From NCBI GenBank assembly GCA_038502055.1, contig JAXRKN010000044.1:1522001-1586000 (forward strand): a stretch of 64,000 bases of DNA, given 5' to 3'. Positions 1 to 10,696 of this stretch are shown piece by piece (the first letter of the stretch is position 1; the number at the start of each line of letters is the position of its first letter). Source of the stretch: Tanytarsus gracilentus. Lineage: Eukaryota > Arthropoda > Insecta > Diptera > Chironomidae. The notes below the pieces were generated by a model. The model was not told the DNA's origin and searched no databases. It saw nothing but the letters and a program-made list of their open reading frames with translations. The position numbers and the translations under genes were made by a program.

Positions 1-1640
1 TTTTTTAAATTTTTATTAAAAATTTTATTTATTTCTTGATTTTTAAACCCTTAAGGATTTTTCCTTGAAAATAAGTAATTAAGATTGGAATCCATTGTAA
101 AAAAATACGAAAAATCCCGGAATTAATTTTTGTCTATAATCAGTTCTAGTTCATTGTTAGACCTCTGCCTCTAACCAATTTAATTTAAAATTCTTGATCT
201 TAAAAAAATGCAAAACAATTTTATCCTGTAAATCGTGATCGTTTTAAATGGCGATCAACGAAAGGAATTTAAAAAAATTGAATTCAATTCACACAAAGCA
301 CATGTTTACGATTTGATTAATTATCGTCTTTTGAACTTGATGTCAATGTTCACTTTCATTCGAATGCGTTTAAACATGTCGAGATTCCAATTTAGATATT
401 GTTGAAAGATTTTCTATCGAAAATAGTTCAAATTAATGTCTTAACTGACATCAAGTGACAGATGAGAAAAAAATGTTCAAGTTCACACGCTGAAAGTCAT
501 TAAGAATATTTAACATGAGATTTGGATGTTTTTAAACACCTACATTGAATTTATTTCTATTCATCTTTTTATAACACGATTCTTGTGTGAGCATGAATGA
601 CATTCTTATGATTTCCTTTTCATCTTAAATTTTTGAGATTTTTAGAATCAAATTGAAATTGAATCATATTTGAAATTTTTAGGGGTCATTCGTAAATTCC
701 GTCTCAAGATTTTCACTCATAAAAATTTATTTTTTTATTTGAATTTAAATTTTTTATTGAACTTTTTAAATGTTTTAAAAATTTCCTAAGAGACGTCATA
801 TGCTGATTAACCCCAATTGCAAAAAAATAATGACAAAAATCCTTCAAAAAATTTAAGTGAAAGACTTTCACTATATTTCAGCATTCAACTTTTAATTAAA
901 TTCTTTTGTCTTTTTAAACTTCCATCTATGGCATCGCCGATCGAAAGCAAAACATGAGTTAATTAGCATCGTGCCATTCCACGATGTTGATTACAAAATC
1001 GGAAAGAAAATTATGCAATTTACGAAGAGAGAAAATATTTTTCAGTAGCTGATTTTCAAATTGTACAATAAGAGTGCAATAGAGGAGGAAATGTTTTGTG
1101 ACATTCTTTTAACCGTCTTGTACAACGAAGTGCTTTTGAGTTGAAATTTATTGGCGACAAAGTAAATAAAAGTGTGCTGGTAAATGTCATCCGTAAAAGG
1201 GAAAAATTACAAATTACAACTCATCTAAAAAACATGCTGCTTTGTTCTCACGTGTTACTGAAAATTGTTAACAACAATGAGGTTCGATGATCAATGCAAG
1301 GGGAGGCAAACACTGGCCATAATGAAAATTATCAAAAGTTAAATTTTTGTGATTAAAAATTTTTATATAAATTTTTGTGTAAAATTTATTTTGGATATTT
1401 TCTGAAAATTTTAAAAATTATGAGTTCTCCACCCCTTTACAATTTCTAAAAAAATATCCAACCCTCGATTATTATTAAAAGGTCAACGAAAAATTTCTGT
1501 AATTTTTTTGTCTGTGGTAGCTCGATGTTAAACATCATGTTCTAGTTCCACATGAAGACCGCCAAAAATTTCCAATTACTCACAATTTAATTTTAAATGA
1601 GAATTAAATTCATTTTGATTTAAAAATTGACTTCGAGAGG
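1..1640. other. AT-rich intergenic or intronic DNA
   Basis: No open reading frame, RNA gene or clear repeat could be supported in this stretch. It is strongly AT-rich with many A and T runs, like the other non-coding parts of the window. It may hold upstream regulatory DNA of the small gene that begins at 1641. Confidence 0.6.
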
Positions 1641-1945
1641 ATGAGAAATTTTTTAATATTCTTCTTTTTGTTCCTTCAAATTTTGGAGTTAATAAATTGC
1701 GTTGGATTTAATTCGTCGAAAAATAACATCAATGGTTCTGCTGGTGGAGTTGTGATGCAGTCTAAGATGGGAAGACTAATGATGCCGACAGACTTAAATC
1801 ACGGGTGAGGTAAAAGTCGATTTATTTATTTTTAATTTTTAACTTTTTAATTTTTAGTGTCATTAGTGAGTCAACAAGAAATATTCCAGGATTAATTTTG
1901 TTTCCATTTCTCACCGCAATTTTATTAAAATACTTTTTTCTGTAA
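1641..1945 (+). CDS. Small secreted or GPI-anchored protein, two exons
   Basis: This is a hand-built model with exons 1641-1804 and 1858-1945, giving 83 residues. The donor ACGG|GTGAGG and the acceptor TTTTTAG|TGTC join in phase, and an AATAAA poly(A) signal follows near 1970. The N-terminus is a strong hydrophobic signal peptide (start MRNFLIFFFLFLQILE). The middle is polar and glycine/serine-rich with potential N-glycosylation sites (NSS, NGS). The last roughly 18 residues are hydrophobic (LILFPFLTAILLKYFF), as in a GPI-attachment signal or a tail membrane segment. No family was recognised. It lies about 340 bp outside the outer edge of the left inverted-repeat arm and has no copy beyond the right arm. 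The open frame in each exon, the splice sites and the two hydrophobic ends support it; expression is unknown. Confidence 0.5.
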
Positions 1946-2565
1946 TTCTCAACGAATTTGAAATTTTTGAATAAAATTCTCTTGTAAAAAAAATCTGGCA
2001 ACAAAGCTCAAAGTTTTTGTGTGTTTTAATAAAAAATTTATTAGAGTGGAAAAAGCAAAAGTTCATTAAAAAATTAATTCAAAAATTACAAAACTTAATT
2101 TTAAAGGTTTTAGCAAAAAATTGTAAAAATTCAAAATGAAAATTTTCTTAATTTCTAAAAATACATCAAAGTTAAATTTTAAACCTTAATTTAAAATCTC
2201 AGTCATAAATTTTTAAAAATTTCCGATAAATATTTTTATTTATTTAATTTTAATTTCTGAACAACAATTGGTGAAAATTTATAAATTGGCGCTTAAATTT
2301 CTTCTCACTTTAGGTGAAATTTTTTCGTGCAATTCCGATTATGACTTTTTGTAATTTCGCATGACGGTGGATCATCACAATGTCGAATAGTTTTTCCAAT
2401 TTACGAGTGATTTTGGCTGCGATTGAATGATGGCATGTCGGGTGGGAAAGTGAAAAGTCGTGACTTGCAAATCTTAATTAAATATCTCAATTTTACCTTC
2501 AATGTGAATATTTTAAATTTTTTAGTGCTGTCACGATCAATTTTTGAGTGTGCGTGAAATATTTT
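1946..2565. other. Intergenic DNA containing the outer edge of the left inverted-repeat arm
   Basis: No gene is seen. Sequence from about 2287 rightwards is matched, on the opposite strand, by sequence ending at about 20690. Left of 2287 the match stops abruptly. The interval 2287-2565 is therefore 3' flank of gene B shared by both arms. Confidence 0.7.
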
Positions 2566-3475
2566 TTACTGTGTATTTTTAACGACTGTAATATTTAAAG
2601 ATTTTTTAAGTTGTCGAATTTGTTTCAACAATTTCTTTTTACCATCTCCAGTGATCAGCTCCTCGGCAAGTGCGTACATTTCTTTCACCGACTGAAATTA
2701 ATTTCTTAATTTAATTTAAATTCATTTTAATTTGACTTTTTCACCTCAACATTTTTGAATCTCGTAATTCTTGGATCTTCATCTTTTTTCTGCTGTTTCT
2801 TTCGCATCTCATCGGCCGACAATTGAAGTTTCATGTCGAGTTCCTCCTTTTCGGCAATGCTCAATTTCTTCTCGCCATGAAATTTCTCGTCCATCGACGA
2901 TCCAAGATCTTGCGACTTTCCATCCGACTTTTTCATGCTTTATTAAAATTTATTTAAAAAATTTAATTAAAATTTAAAAAATAATCAAACCTATCTTCGG
3001 AGCTGAGTGTCGCTTGTGTCATTCGTTTTTTGCTTCGTTCACTTAGAAGAAAATCTTTCAAGTCAATTTCGCATTCGGTCATTTTGCGATTTTTAGTTTT
3101 TGTCAAGTCAATGGCACTCAAGTCGACTTTATCGGGATCAAAAATGTAAAGCGTGTGCTCTTCGAGTTGTTTTTCTCTCTCCTTTCTCGACTGAATTTCA
3201 CGCTGTCTCTCCTGCTCGACTCGCATCAATCGTTCACGTTCCCAACGCTTTCCTTGCTTAATTAATTCTTCCGCATTTTTCTCCCTCACCGTTTTCAACT
3301 TTTCTCTCTTGCTCATCAGCAAAGCATTGCACTTGTCATTCACACGAAACACCGGATGTTCGCCAATCATTTTCGGATATTTTTCCGATCCACTTCGACC
3401 CATTCGCTGTTCACGCTCCAACTCGGTCGCCTTTCGGTGACCATCCGAGTGAAAAAAATTGTGATAAAGTGACAT
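2566..3475 (-). CDS. Gene B, left copy: charged coiled-coil protein of unknown function
   Basis: Exons 3475-2991, 2937-2745 and 2691-2566 encode 267 residues. Splice phases match exactly those of the right-arm copy. The protein begins MSLYHNFFHSDGHRK. It is very rich in Lys, Arg and Glu, with a predicted helical, coiled-coil-like stretch at about residues 60-110 (ERLMRVEQERQREIQ region). No signal peptide or membrane segment is seen and no family was recognised. It differs from the right copy by a Ser/Thr change in the FLL(S/T)ERS segment and otherwise looks identical at protein level, so both copies appear functional or recently homogenised. The start is the first ATG after an AT-rich 5' leader and lies about 150 bp from the end of gene A on the same strand. 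Confidence 0.8.
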
Positions 3476-3628
3476 TTTTTAATTACGTTTAAAAGTAAAT
3501 TTAATTAAGTGAGAGAGATGTTGATTGGATGAGAAATGAAGTGAAAGTGAAAGGAAATCCATCAAAATTCTTTCTTTACTTCGAGGGACTCGAGTCGTGC
3601 CACCTTTTTATTTTCTTTTTATTGAAAT

Positions 3629-5533
3629 TCAATTTTTATATCTTACCAGAACTATGCTTTGTGCCGTGAACAAGACCCGCGAAAAATTCTGTATGTCGGG
3701 TCGTGGCTTCAGCATGATTCCCAGTTGCCGTTCTACTTCCTTCGACTGAAGTTGTTTGAATAAAATAATTTTGTGGGTGCGCGCGATAGACATGAAAATG
3801 TTAAATGAGGGTTGAAGTAGATTGAAAATGAAATGTGCATGCATGATTTATGGAAATGTCATGAAGGCAACAAAAACCAAATAAAAAAATTATGTCGATG
3901 AAGTCATTCCGACTCGACTCACCTCGCGCTTCGAAATTCTCTTCATCAGGGTGTCATGATAGTCCTCTTGGATCCTCTTTTGAAGATCGAGCATGTACTT
4001 TCGATCGGTGAGTCGAACCACGCTGAAAAGTTAATTTTAAAGCTCTGAGGCACGATTCGAAAGGACTTTCTCACCTGCTCCCCATCAAGCGCTCCAATTG
4101 TTGAGCAACTCGCGGCAAGTTGAAACTGCGAATGAAAAATTCCAAATAGAAAACATGAAAAAGAGCTCGAGAAATAGTTTTTCGTGAACGAAAATCAATT
4201 TTGACTCGATACAAAAAAATTCGAGCAACTCAAAATTGATAAAATATTTTTTTTTGCCATGTGAAAAAAAAATCACTCGAGTGCATTGAAATTACCTCGA
4301 CATTCATTTTTATTTTTATTTATGTCGAGCAATTTGCAGAAACAAAAAAAATATAATAATTCGAATGTCAATGCCAATGATGAGCTTTTCACATGCCGCA
4401 TTTTTTTATTTTACTTATTTGATAAGAAATTTTTGTCGAGTCATTGACTTACGCATATACAACAGGTGGCTTTTTCCACCAACAATTTTCATCATTTTCA
4501 CTTTCTTTTATTTTCATCGCGATTAAAAAAATTAGAAAAGCTCTTTTGAGTTCAAAAGCTCAAAGCTTTCTAAGGTGTAAAAAATATTAAAATGAGAAAA
4601 ACTTGAAGGAAATTTTTTTGCAGCTTGTTAACGGAAGTTTTGTGGTTTAGTTGGAAAAGTTTTAAAAGTTAAGTGAATTCAATTGAAAAGAAAAATTTTA
4701 AGATTCGAACCAAAAGCTTCTTAAAATATCGCAAAAGCAAAAAACACACTCTATGATTCCAAAGCCGTACATAAACTTTTGATGTAAATTTTTAGGATTC
4801 GAACCTAATTTTTGTTCAATTTCTAAAATTGTAATTTTTTCACTTTAAATATTCGCTAATAAATTTCATTAACTTTTCTTACTTGCAATGCACCAAAGGT
4901 CCAAAAAAAAGTGGTTCACTTTTTCTTCTTCTTTTTTGTCTCAATTTGCATCTACGTGTCATGTTAAAGAGAACTTGATTAGCTCTTGGATTTTCCTTTT
5001 CAGGTGCAGTCGAAGATCTTTTGTAAATGAATTTTTTGTGACCATCTTCGATGCTGACTTGTTTCTTCTTTTTCTGTGTTGGATTTAATATTTTAACTGG
5101 ACTTTTAGGTGTCGATAATTTGTCGATTGTTGAAGAATTTCTAGAAATAAAAAAATCACAAAACATTTTCATTCACCCTGAAAATCTTCACATGAGAAAA
5201 ATGCACGCGATTCATTCACAACCACCGCAAGCGTGTTGTTCACTCGCATAATCGCCGACAATTCAAAAAAAAGTTTTTAAAGCAGAAATTAAAAGTTTTT
5301 ATTTTGCAACTTTTTAATCACTTTTGAATTAATTTGTTAACTCACTTCGCATTCGTTGGTGTCGTTTGAGTTGACGGCGGTTTTTTCTTCTTATTTTTTT
5401 CGCTTTCAGAATTTAAATCTGGAATTGTTTTGAGCCAATCGTCGACCTTTTCACTGCCACCCTTCAATGGACTCGATGAACCTTTCTGTTCCACAAACGA
5501 ATCCAAATTATTCCAAAAATCACCTTCCGCCAT
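3629..5533 (-). CDS. Gene A, left copy: lysine-rich protein of unknown function
   Basis: Exons 5533-5346, 5140-4883, 4500-4453, 4125-4075, 4022-3923 and 3745-3629 join in frame to 253 residues. The start MAEGDFWNN is preferred over an in-frame ATG further upstream (5659) because it has the context AAAATGG and because the upstream extension is lysine-rich low-complexity sequence. Residues 1-140 are low complexity and basic. The C-terminal 100 residues are more ordered, with a WWKKPPVV motif and a helix-rich segment (VRLTDRKYMLDLQKR, then ERQLGIMLKPRPDIQ). No family was recognised. Exon 2 (4883-5140) is strongly diverged from the right copy although its neighbours are near-identical. Confidence 0.75.
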
Positions 5534-6016
5534 TTTAGCACTTCCACTCTCCTTCACGACCGAACCACTCGAAAGCTTAAAATGAAATGTGAAAAAACAA
5601 TTTTGATTTTTTATTTTGCACTTTTTCTCCTCTTTTTTTTTGCATTTCCATTGTTTCAAGTCTCATTTTTTTGTATCGTGAAATTTTTGTGCCAAAATGA
5701 TTTTTCAGTCAGCAATGCGAGAGAGAGAGAGAGAGAGAGCCATTAACCTCACTTAGGTGCGAGGATTTTCCATGCACTTCATGCACATCGAGACAGAATT
5801 TCGCTACATTTAAAAAATCGATTTGTCTGTCAATTTTTGAGAGTGTGAGAAAATTCAAACGGAAACGCTTAAAATTAAATTAAAAATTATCAAGGACGAC
5901 GCGTCGATCAATTAACGCACTTTAAAATCTCATGAAATTTGCATTTGATGAGAAAATTTTCAGCTATAAAAGTCGAAGTTGTAAGTTGAAGCGAATTCAA
6001 TCAGTTTAAAGCCAAG
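5534..6016. promoter_or_regulatory. Divergent promoter interval between gene A and the protease, left arm
   Basis: This interval separates gene A (-) from the protease (+). It contains a TATA box (TATAAAAG near 5965) about 50 bp before the protease ATG, followed by an initiator-like TCAGTT near 6000. A GA microsatellite lies at about 5720-5740 and is longer than its counterpart in the right arm. The motif ATCGATTTGTCTGTCAATT (about 5817-5836) recurs in the right arm and on both sides of the TEP gene. Confidence 0.65.
5720..5740 (+). repeat. GA dinucleotide microsatellite
   Basis: A run of GA repeats lies between gene A and the protease in the left arm. The matching site in the right arm (about 17226-17240, CT on the plus strand) is shorter, so the tract has changed length since the arms were last identical. 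Confidence 0.85.
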
Positions 6017-7230
6017 ATGAAGTTCATTACAATTTTAACATTTACTTTTTGTGCTTTAAGCACTTCCGTTTACGCAATTCACAATGGACATTCTGTCGAG
6101 CCAAATAGCATTCCTTATATGGTTCTGATAATTGTTAAAAATGATGATCATTCGAGTAAGTGCGGTGGTTCACTTGTGAAAGTCGATCGAGTCCTTACGG
6201 CTGGGCATTGTTTGAAAGGTAAAGACACTGCTCACGTTACTGTCGGTGCTCATCGTATTCGTGATCATGAGGAGGATAGTCGTCAAAGTCAGACTGTCGA
6301 TTCAGACGCGATGATTCCGCATCCGTTGTGGGCACCCGGTAAAGGACACGATGTCGGAATTATTCAACTTCCAGAAGCTTTTGAACTCAACGAATATGTG
6401 GCACTCGTTAAACTTCCTTATGCCCTCGAGGGTTACACTTTCCAAGGTGAAATTGCTAAAGTCAGTGGATGGGGAAGAATTGACGATGAAGAGGACAACA
6501 ATGGAGCGTTGCGAGCAGTCGAAAATCCAATTATTAGCAATGAAGAATGCAGAAAGCATGGAGTGAAAATTGACGGTGGAAATATTTGTTTATCGGCGAA
6601 ACATGGAAAGAGAACTTGCAATGGTGACAGTGGATCGCCTTTGGTGAGTTGAGAATTTTTCAAAATTAAGTGATTGAATTACAAAGTTTTATAAAATTTA
6701 AAAATCTAAGAAAGAAAAAAAATTTAATTTGGGATTTTAAAAATTATTTTTAATTTTTAAAACATTTCATGAAAAGTTTTTAAAATATTTTTTCCGAAAT
6801 ATCTGGTTTAATATTTTTAATTTTGGGATTCGAACCTCAAAAATTTATATTTTGCAATTTTTATTACAAATTTTTAAATATTTTTGCGTGATTTTACAAA
6901 TTTAAATAATTTATTAACTTTAACTTTTAATTTTTAATTTTTTACTGCAAATTTTTAAAACTATAAAACATTTGTATAAAATTTTTCATTTTTTTTTATT
7001 TTACATTTTTTTTTTTTTTCAAATTTTTAAATATTTTTGCGTGATTTTACAAATTTAAATAATTAATTAACTTTTAATATTTATTTATTTCTCAGACGAT
7101 CCGCCACAATGGTGACATCATTCAAATTGGAATTGTAAGCAAGGGTGACAGCAGTTGTGACGATGTTTCTCCAAGTGTGTTCACTCGAGTCTCACATTTC
7201 TTGGAAGGATTTATTAAAGGGAAATTGTGA
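6017..7230 (+). CDS. S1A chymotrypsin-like serine protease, left copy
   Basis: Exons 6017-6643 and 7096-7230 encode 253 residues. The signal peptide (residues 1-20, ending SVYA) is followed directly by IHNGH, the usual mature N-terminus position, with no propeptide. The catalytic triad is His64 in TAGHC, Asp112 in HDVGI and Ser205 in GDSGSP. The residue at the S1-pocket base position (chymotrypsin 189) appears to be Arg199 (KRTCNGDSG), not the Asp of trypsin or the Ser of chymotrypsin. Secretion, probably into the gut lumen, is inferred. Residues 1-178 are identical to the right-arm copy; the remaining 75 residues differ at many positions. The intron is 452 bp against about 195 bp in the right copy. 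A TATA box lies upstream. Confidence 0.92.
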
Positions 7231-7690
7231 AGAAATTAATGCTTCTTTGGGGTTTTTCGATAAATTAGGTCACATGAAATTTTATTTAAATTTTCGAAGC
7301 AATTTAAAATTTAAATCTCAAGATCAAAATTAATTTTTTTAAATTGTGACCTAATTTACGATCAACCCCTTAAATAATGAATTTTATATCATTATTTTTC
7401 ACTCAATACATTCACGCCCATTTATAATTACAATGTAAATTAATTAAAAATAGAAAAAATAAAAAATTTGCGTGTGAGAAAATCAAAAAAGTTTTCATGA
7501 CTTTTGCTCATTAATCAATCACTTACAGAGTGGCAAATTGCGAAAGCTTTCGAAAAGTAGTTAAAGTGTCAAAAAATTCTAGCTTGAAAAGGAAAATAAT
7601 GAAAAGAAATATTTTCGTGCTCGAGCGCCATAAAAAATCCATTAAGGCAATTTTTTATTGTTTGATTACTTTACATCGAGATATTCTCGT
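7231..7690. other. Intergenic DNA between protease and transporter
   Basis: This is 3' flank of the left protease and 3' flank of the convergent transporter gene. It is AT-rich and no further gene was supported. The inverted-repeat similarity fades around the protease stop codon. Confidence 0.6.
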
Positions 7691-9864
7691 TTATTTATCA
7701 TTTGCTGCCGCTTTCAGCTCATAAATTGCACCCTCATTGGCTTTTTCAATTTTCCTTCCATTTCCCTTTTGACTTTTCGCATTCCAATTTCGACTGCGGC
7801 ATAATGGTGTCAGTAGACGCTCATCAAAAGGTTCACAACCACCGGTTAAATAACTGACTGGAAGTGCAATAATAAATAGGACAAAAGTGCCGAGCAAAAT
7901 GTAGTACATGAAGGAGAGTTTGAAGATTATCGGAACATCTTCGATTATTTCCATGGAATTTTCCACTGTCGATGTTAGCGTGACATTAAATGGAAATTCG
8001 CAACCACTTGTTGAGATTGGCAGCGATGGTGGTTTAGGAAGTGCGACAGATCCGATAACTATCACACTTAGGAACAAAATTGATCCAATCGCACCTGCAA
8101 TGACACCTTTTGTGTTGATTGATCTCGTAAACATTCCAGCTGTAAACATCCCAAATAAAGCACCAGCTGTTAATCCATTAAGGACAAAACACACTCGAAA
8201 AACTTGACCCATTTTTTCGACAACAAAAACTAATCCTAGAATTACTGCTCCAATTATCACAACTAAAAGTTTGATGACGTCACTTGCGCGCTTTTCAGAA
8301 AGATTCGAGAAATGATTTCGAATGAAATCTTCATAGATACTTCCAGCGATTGTGTTCAAACTCGATGACATTGAAGAGAGTGAAGCTGAAAATACGCCGG
8401 CCATAAAAATTCCTGGAAGTCCGGGAATTTTCGATGCAACTTCCATCACAAAAAGCGGCAAAATTTGATCAATTTTTTCAATTTTCTGAGATGCGATTGG
8501 ATCACATGCGGCGTATTTAGCATAAATTGTGAGTCCAACAATGACCGATGAAAGTTTAATTAAGCCGAAACCGAGGACAAAGACGTAAACTGACTTTTTT
8601 GCAACTTCAATGTTTGGAACTGCCAAAAATCTTTGAACGCAGCACTGACTTACGCCGAGTTTTGCAGTCCAGCCAAAAGTAAGACCAATCCAGTAAGTCC
8701 AGAAGGAGGTTCGGACAAAAGGCGAGGGATCCATGCTGAAAAGTAAGTTAATGAAGGAAATTTTCAAAATTATAAATTTAATCCAGGAATTTTTAAAAAT
8801 AGTTTTAGAACTTATAATTTTTAAATCTTGGATTAAATTTTTTAATCCAGGATTTAAAAAATTTAAAATCAAAAATCCAGGAAATTTGAACAAATAAATT
8901 TTAAAAACTTTCTCACTTGAACAAAATCAACCTTCCGCCCTCCTCGGCAGTTCTTATAACCTCACTCAATCCCCCAGTAACGTTAAGTCCCAAAAACATC
9001 ACGCATATAATTCCGCCAATCATCATAACTAATTGTAATGCGTCAGTGTACACAACAGCCTGATAAAAAAATTAATTAAACTCAAATAAAACGAGAAAAT
9101 CATCATCACAACCTTAAGTCCGCCAAACGTAGTATAGAAAATGCAAACAATGCTCGTAAACGTCGTAATTGCATGCAGATTGATTCCTGAAACTTGCGAT
9201 AACGCTAACGCTGGCACATATCTGTGAATGAGATTGAAAAATTATTGAATGAAATTTCAATTTGTGCGAAAAATCGAAAATCTCACATCACAACTGGAAT
9301 GAAAGTGATTCCTGAGAAAGCGAAAAGTAAACTTGCAACCACGCGAACTTTTCGCTCGAAACGCTTTTCCAAGTATTGAAAGGCGGAAGTTACTTGAAGT
9401 CCATAAAAAACTGGGAGAAAAATGTAGATCAGAGCAAAACCTGTCTGAGAAATGAGAAGAAAATATTTTTTGAATATTTTAGAACTTTTTTAAAATTTGA
9501 ATTTAATTAGAACGTTACGAAAAAATAAACTTAAAGTTCAAAAATTGATTTTTAAAACTCTCACCAACACGGCAGACCCAATGCTCCAAATATATTCAGA
9601 TCCATTGCCGTAAATTTCAGCTGGAAGTGCCAACAAGGTCGTGGCGGAAATGTGACTCGCAATGAGAGATGCAGCGATTGGCAAAAATCCCATTTTTTTA
9701 CTTCCCAATAAATACTCGGCCGTATTATTTTGTTTCTTTTTTGATATGAAGCCAAAATAGACGCCAATCAATGCCGAAAGCAACAGCATTGAAATGAAAA
9801 CGCCATAATCGAAAATGGAAAATAAATTTTCACCGAAATAGTTTTTAGTTGTCACTGCATCCAT
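7691..9864 (-). CDS. SLC5-family sodium-coupled solute transporter
   Basis: Exons 9864-9565, 9444-9287, 9221-9113, 9059-8917 and 8735-7691 join in phase to 584 residues, the usual length of the SLC5A5/A6/A8/A12 branch (iodide, multivitamin and monocarboxylate transporters). The first exon carries FDYGVF and the SHISATTLLALPAEIYG stretch typical of transmembrane helix 1 of the sodium:solute symporter fold. Multiple hydrophobic helices follow, with a long loop holding N-glycosylation sites before the last helix and a cytoplasmic basic tail. The gene should use the plasma-membrane sodium gradient to import a small anion or vitamin; the substrate cannot be told from sequence. An in-frame ATG at 9927 would add 21 residues. 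It shares an upstream interval of about 830 bp with the divergent TEP gene. Confidence 0.9.
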
Positions 9865-10252
9865 TTCGACTTCCCGATATCGACTGAGACATGAGAGCTG
9901 AACATGAAGCTGACTTTCATTTCTCAATTAGTTTTTTTTTTTGAATAGAATATTTACAAAAGACACTTATCAGTGCTCTATGCGGTGCTATCAAGTGACA
10001 ATAAGTGGAAAAATTGTGAGCTTATTCATTCGCCACGCTTGATAATAATTTAAAGATGAGTGAGGTGAAAATTTAATCAAATTGAGACGCGAGTGAGAAA
10101 TTTTCGAATTAACTCGCGTTGATAAATCTCAAAATTCACGTGAAGCTTTCAAACAATTAAAAATTTGTTTTCGATGATCGAGCGAATTTTATTGTTTTGC
10201 ACGTGTTTGATTGATTTTACGAGATTTTCATTTTATTTGCTTTTAAACGTTT

Positions 10253-10356
10253 CATTTTGTGTAAATTGAAGTTATGATGAAAAATTATTAAAAAGTTTTC
10301 ACGCGGTGAAATAAAATTGACAGACAAATCGATTTTACGATTGGAAAAATTTCATT
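10253..10356 (+). repeat. Direct repeat flanking TEP, upstream copy
   Basis: This segment starts CATTTTGTGTAAATTGAAG and matches 15657-15750 in the same orientation with small indels. It includes a core AATTGACAGACAAATCGATTTT at about 10315-10336, which is also present inverted upstream of each protease. The pair brackets the whole TEP transcription unit. Confidence 0.85.
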
Positions 10357-10563
10357 AAAAAAAATAATTGAAAATTTTGAAAAATATAAAATTGGATTTT
10401 AAATTAAATCTGAATGATAAAATAAATCAAAATTAAGCTTTTAATAAATTTAAAATTTATTAATTTAATTTTCTTGACAACCGGCAAAATTTTTACAACA
10501 TTTGAAAAACTATTAGGTAATTTTTAAGTCCGCAGCGGTTTTGTGTGTATTTAATAATTTTGA

Positions 10564-10573
10564 GGGAATTCCC
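10564..10573 (+). promoter_or_regulatory. NF-kB/Rel-type binding site upstream of TEP
   Basis: GGGAATTCCC is a perfect palindrome and fits the insect kB consensus GGGRNNYYCC. It lies 123 bp before the TEP start codon. TEP genes of flies and mosquitoes are known to be induced through Rel-family factors, so this site is a good candidate for immune control. Binding is inferred. Confidence 0.6.
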
Positions 10574-10696
10574 GAAGCATCACACAGCAGTGCATAGTGA
10601 CGATGTTTACTCTCGACCGGTTTTTGATTTTTTTCTTACTTTCCTGAATAGAAGAAAAAATATCTTCAGTCATAATTAAATTGTCGTCGAGTAAAG

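Larger units (their letters stand above)
2287..7230 (+). repeat. Left arm of a large inverted duplication
   Basis: The whole interval reappears inverted at about 15995-20690. Gene order in both arms, from outside inward, is gene B, gene A, serine protease. The outer edge is sharp: the shared sequence ends at TGGCGC (2287) and at its complement GCGCCA (20690). Toward the inside, strong identity ends within the first exon of the protease (about 6550), after which the copies remain clearly homologous but diverged. The arm also has an internal diverged island around 4680-5155. The two coordinate sets sum to about 22970 along their length, so only small indels separate the arms. Confidence 0.95.
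9865..10696. promoter_or_regulatory. Shared upstream region of the transporter and the TEP gene
   Basis: The interval separates two divergently transcribed genes. It contains a perfect palindromic kB-like site at 10564-10573 and one copy (about 10253-10356) of a sequence of about 100 bp that recurs downstream of TEP at 15657-15750. The remainder is AT-rich with no ORF. Confidence 0.6.

Noticed and set aside
5534..5659. In-frame upstream ATG (5659; mirrored at 17297) extending gene A by 42 residues
   Set aside because: The extension is lysine-rich low-complexity sequence, and the internal ATG has a better context. Only the shorter start is annotated.
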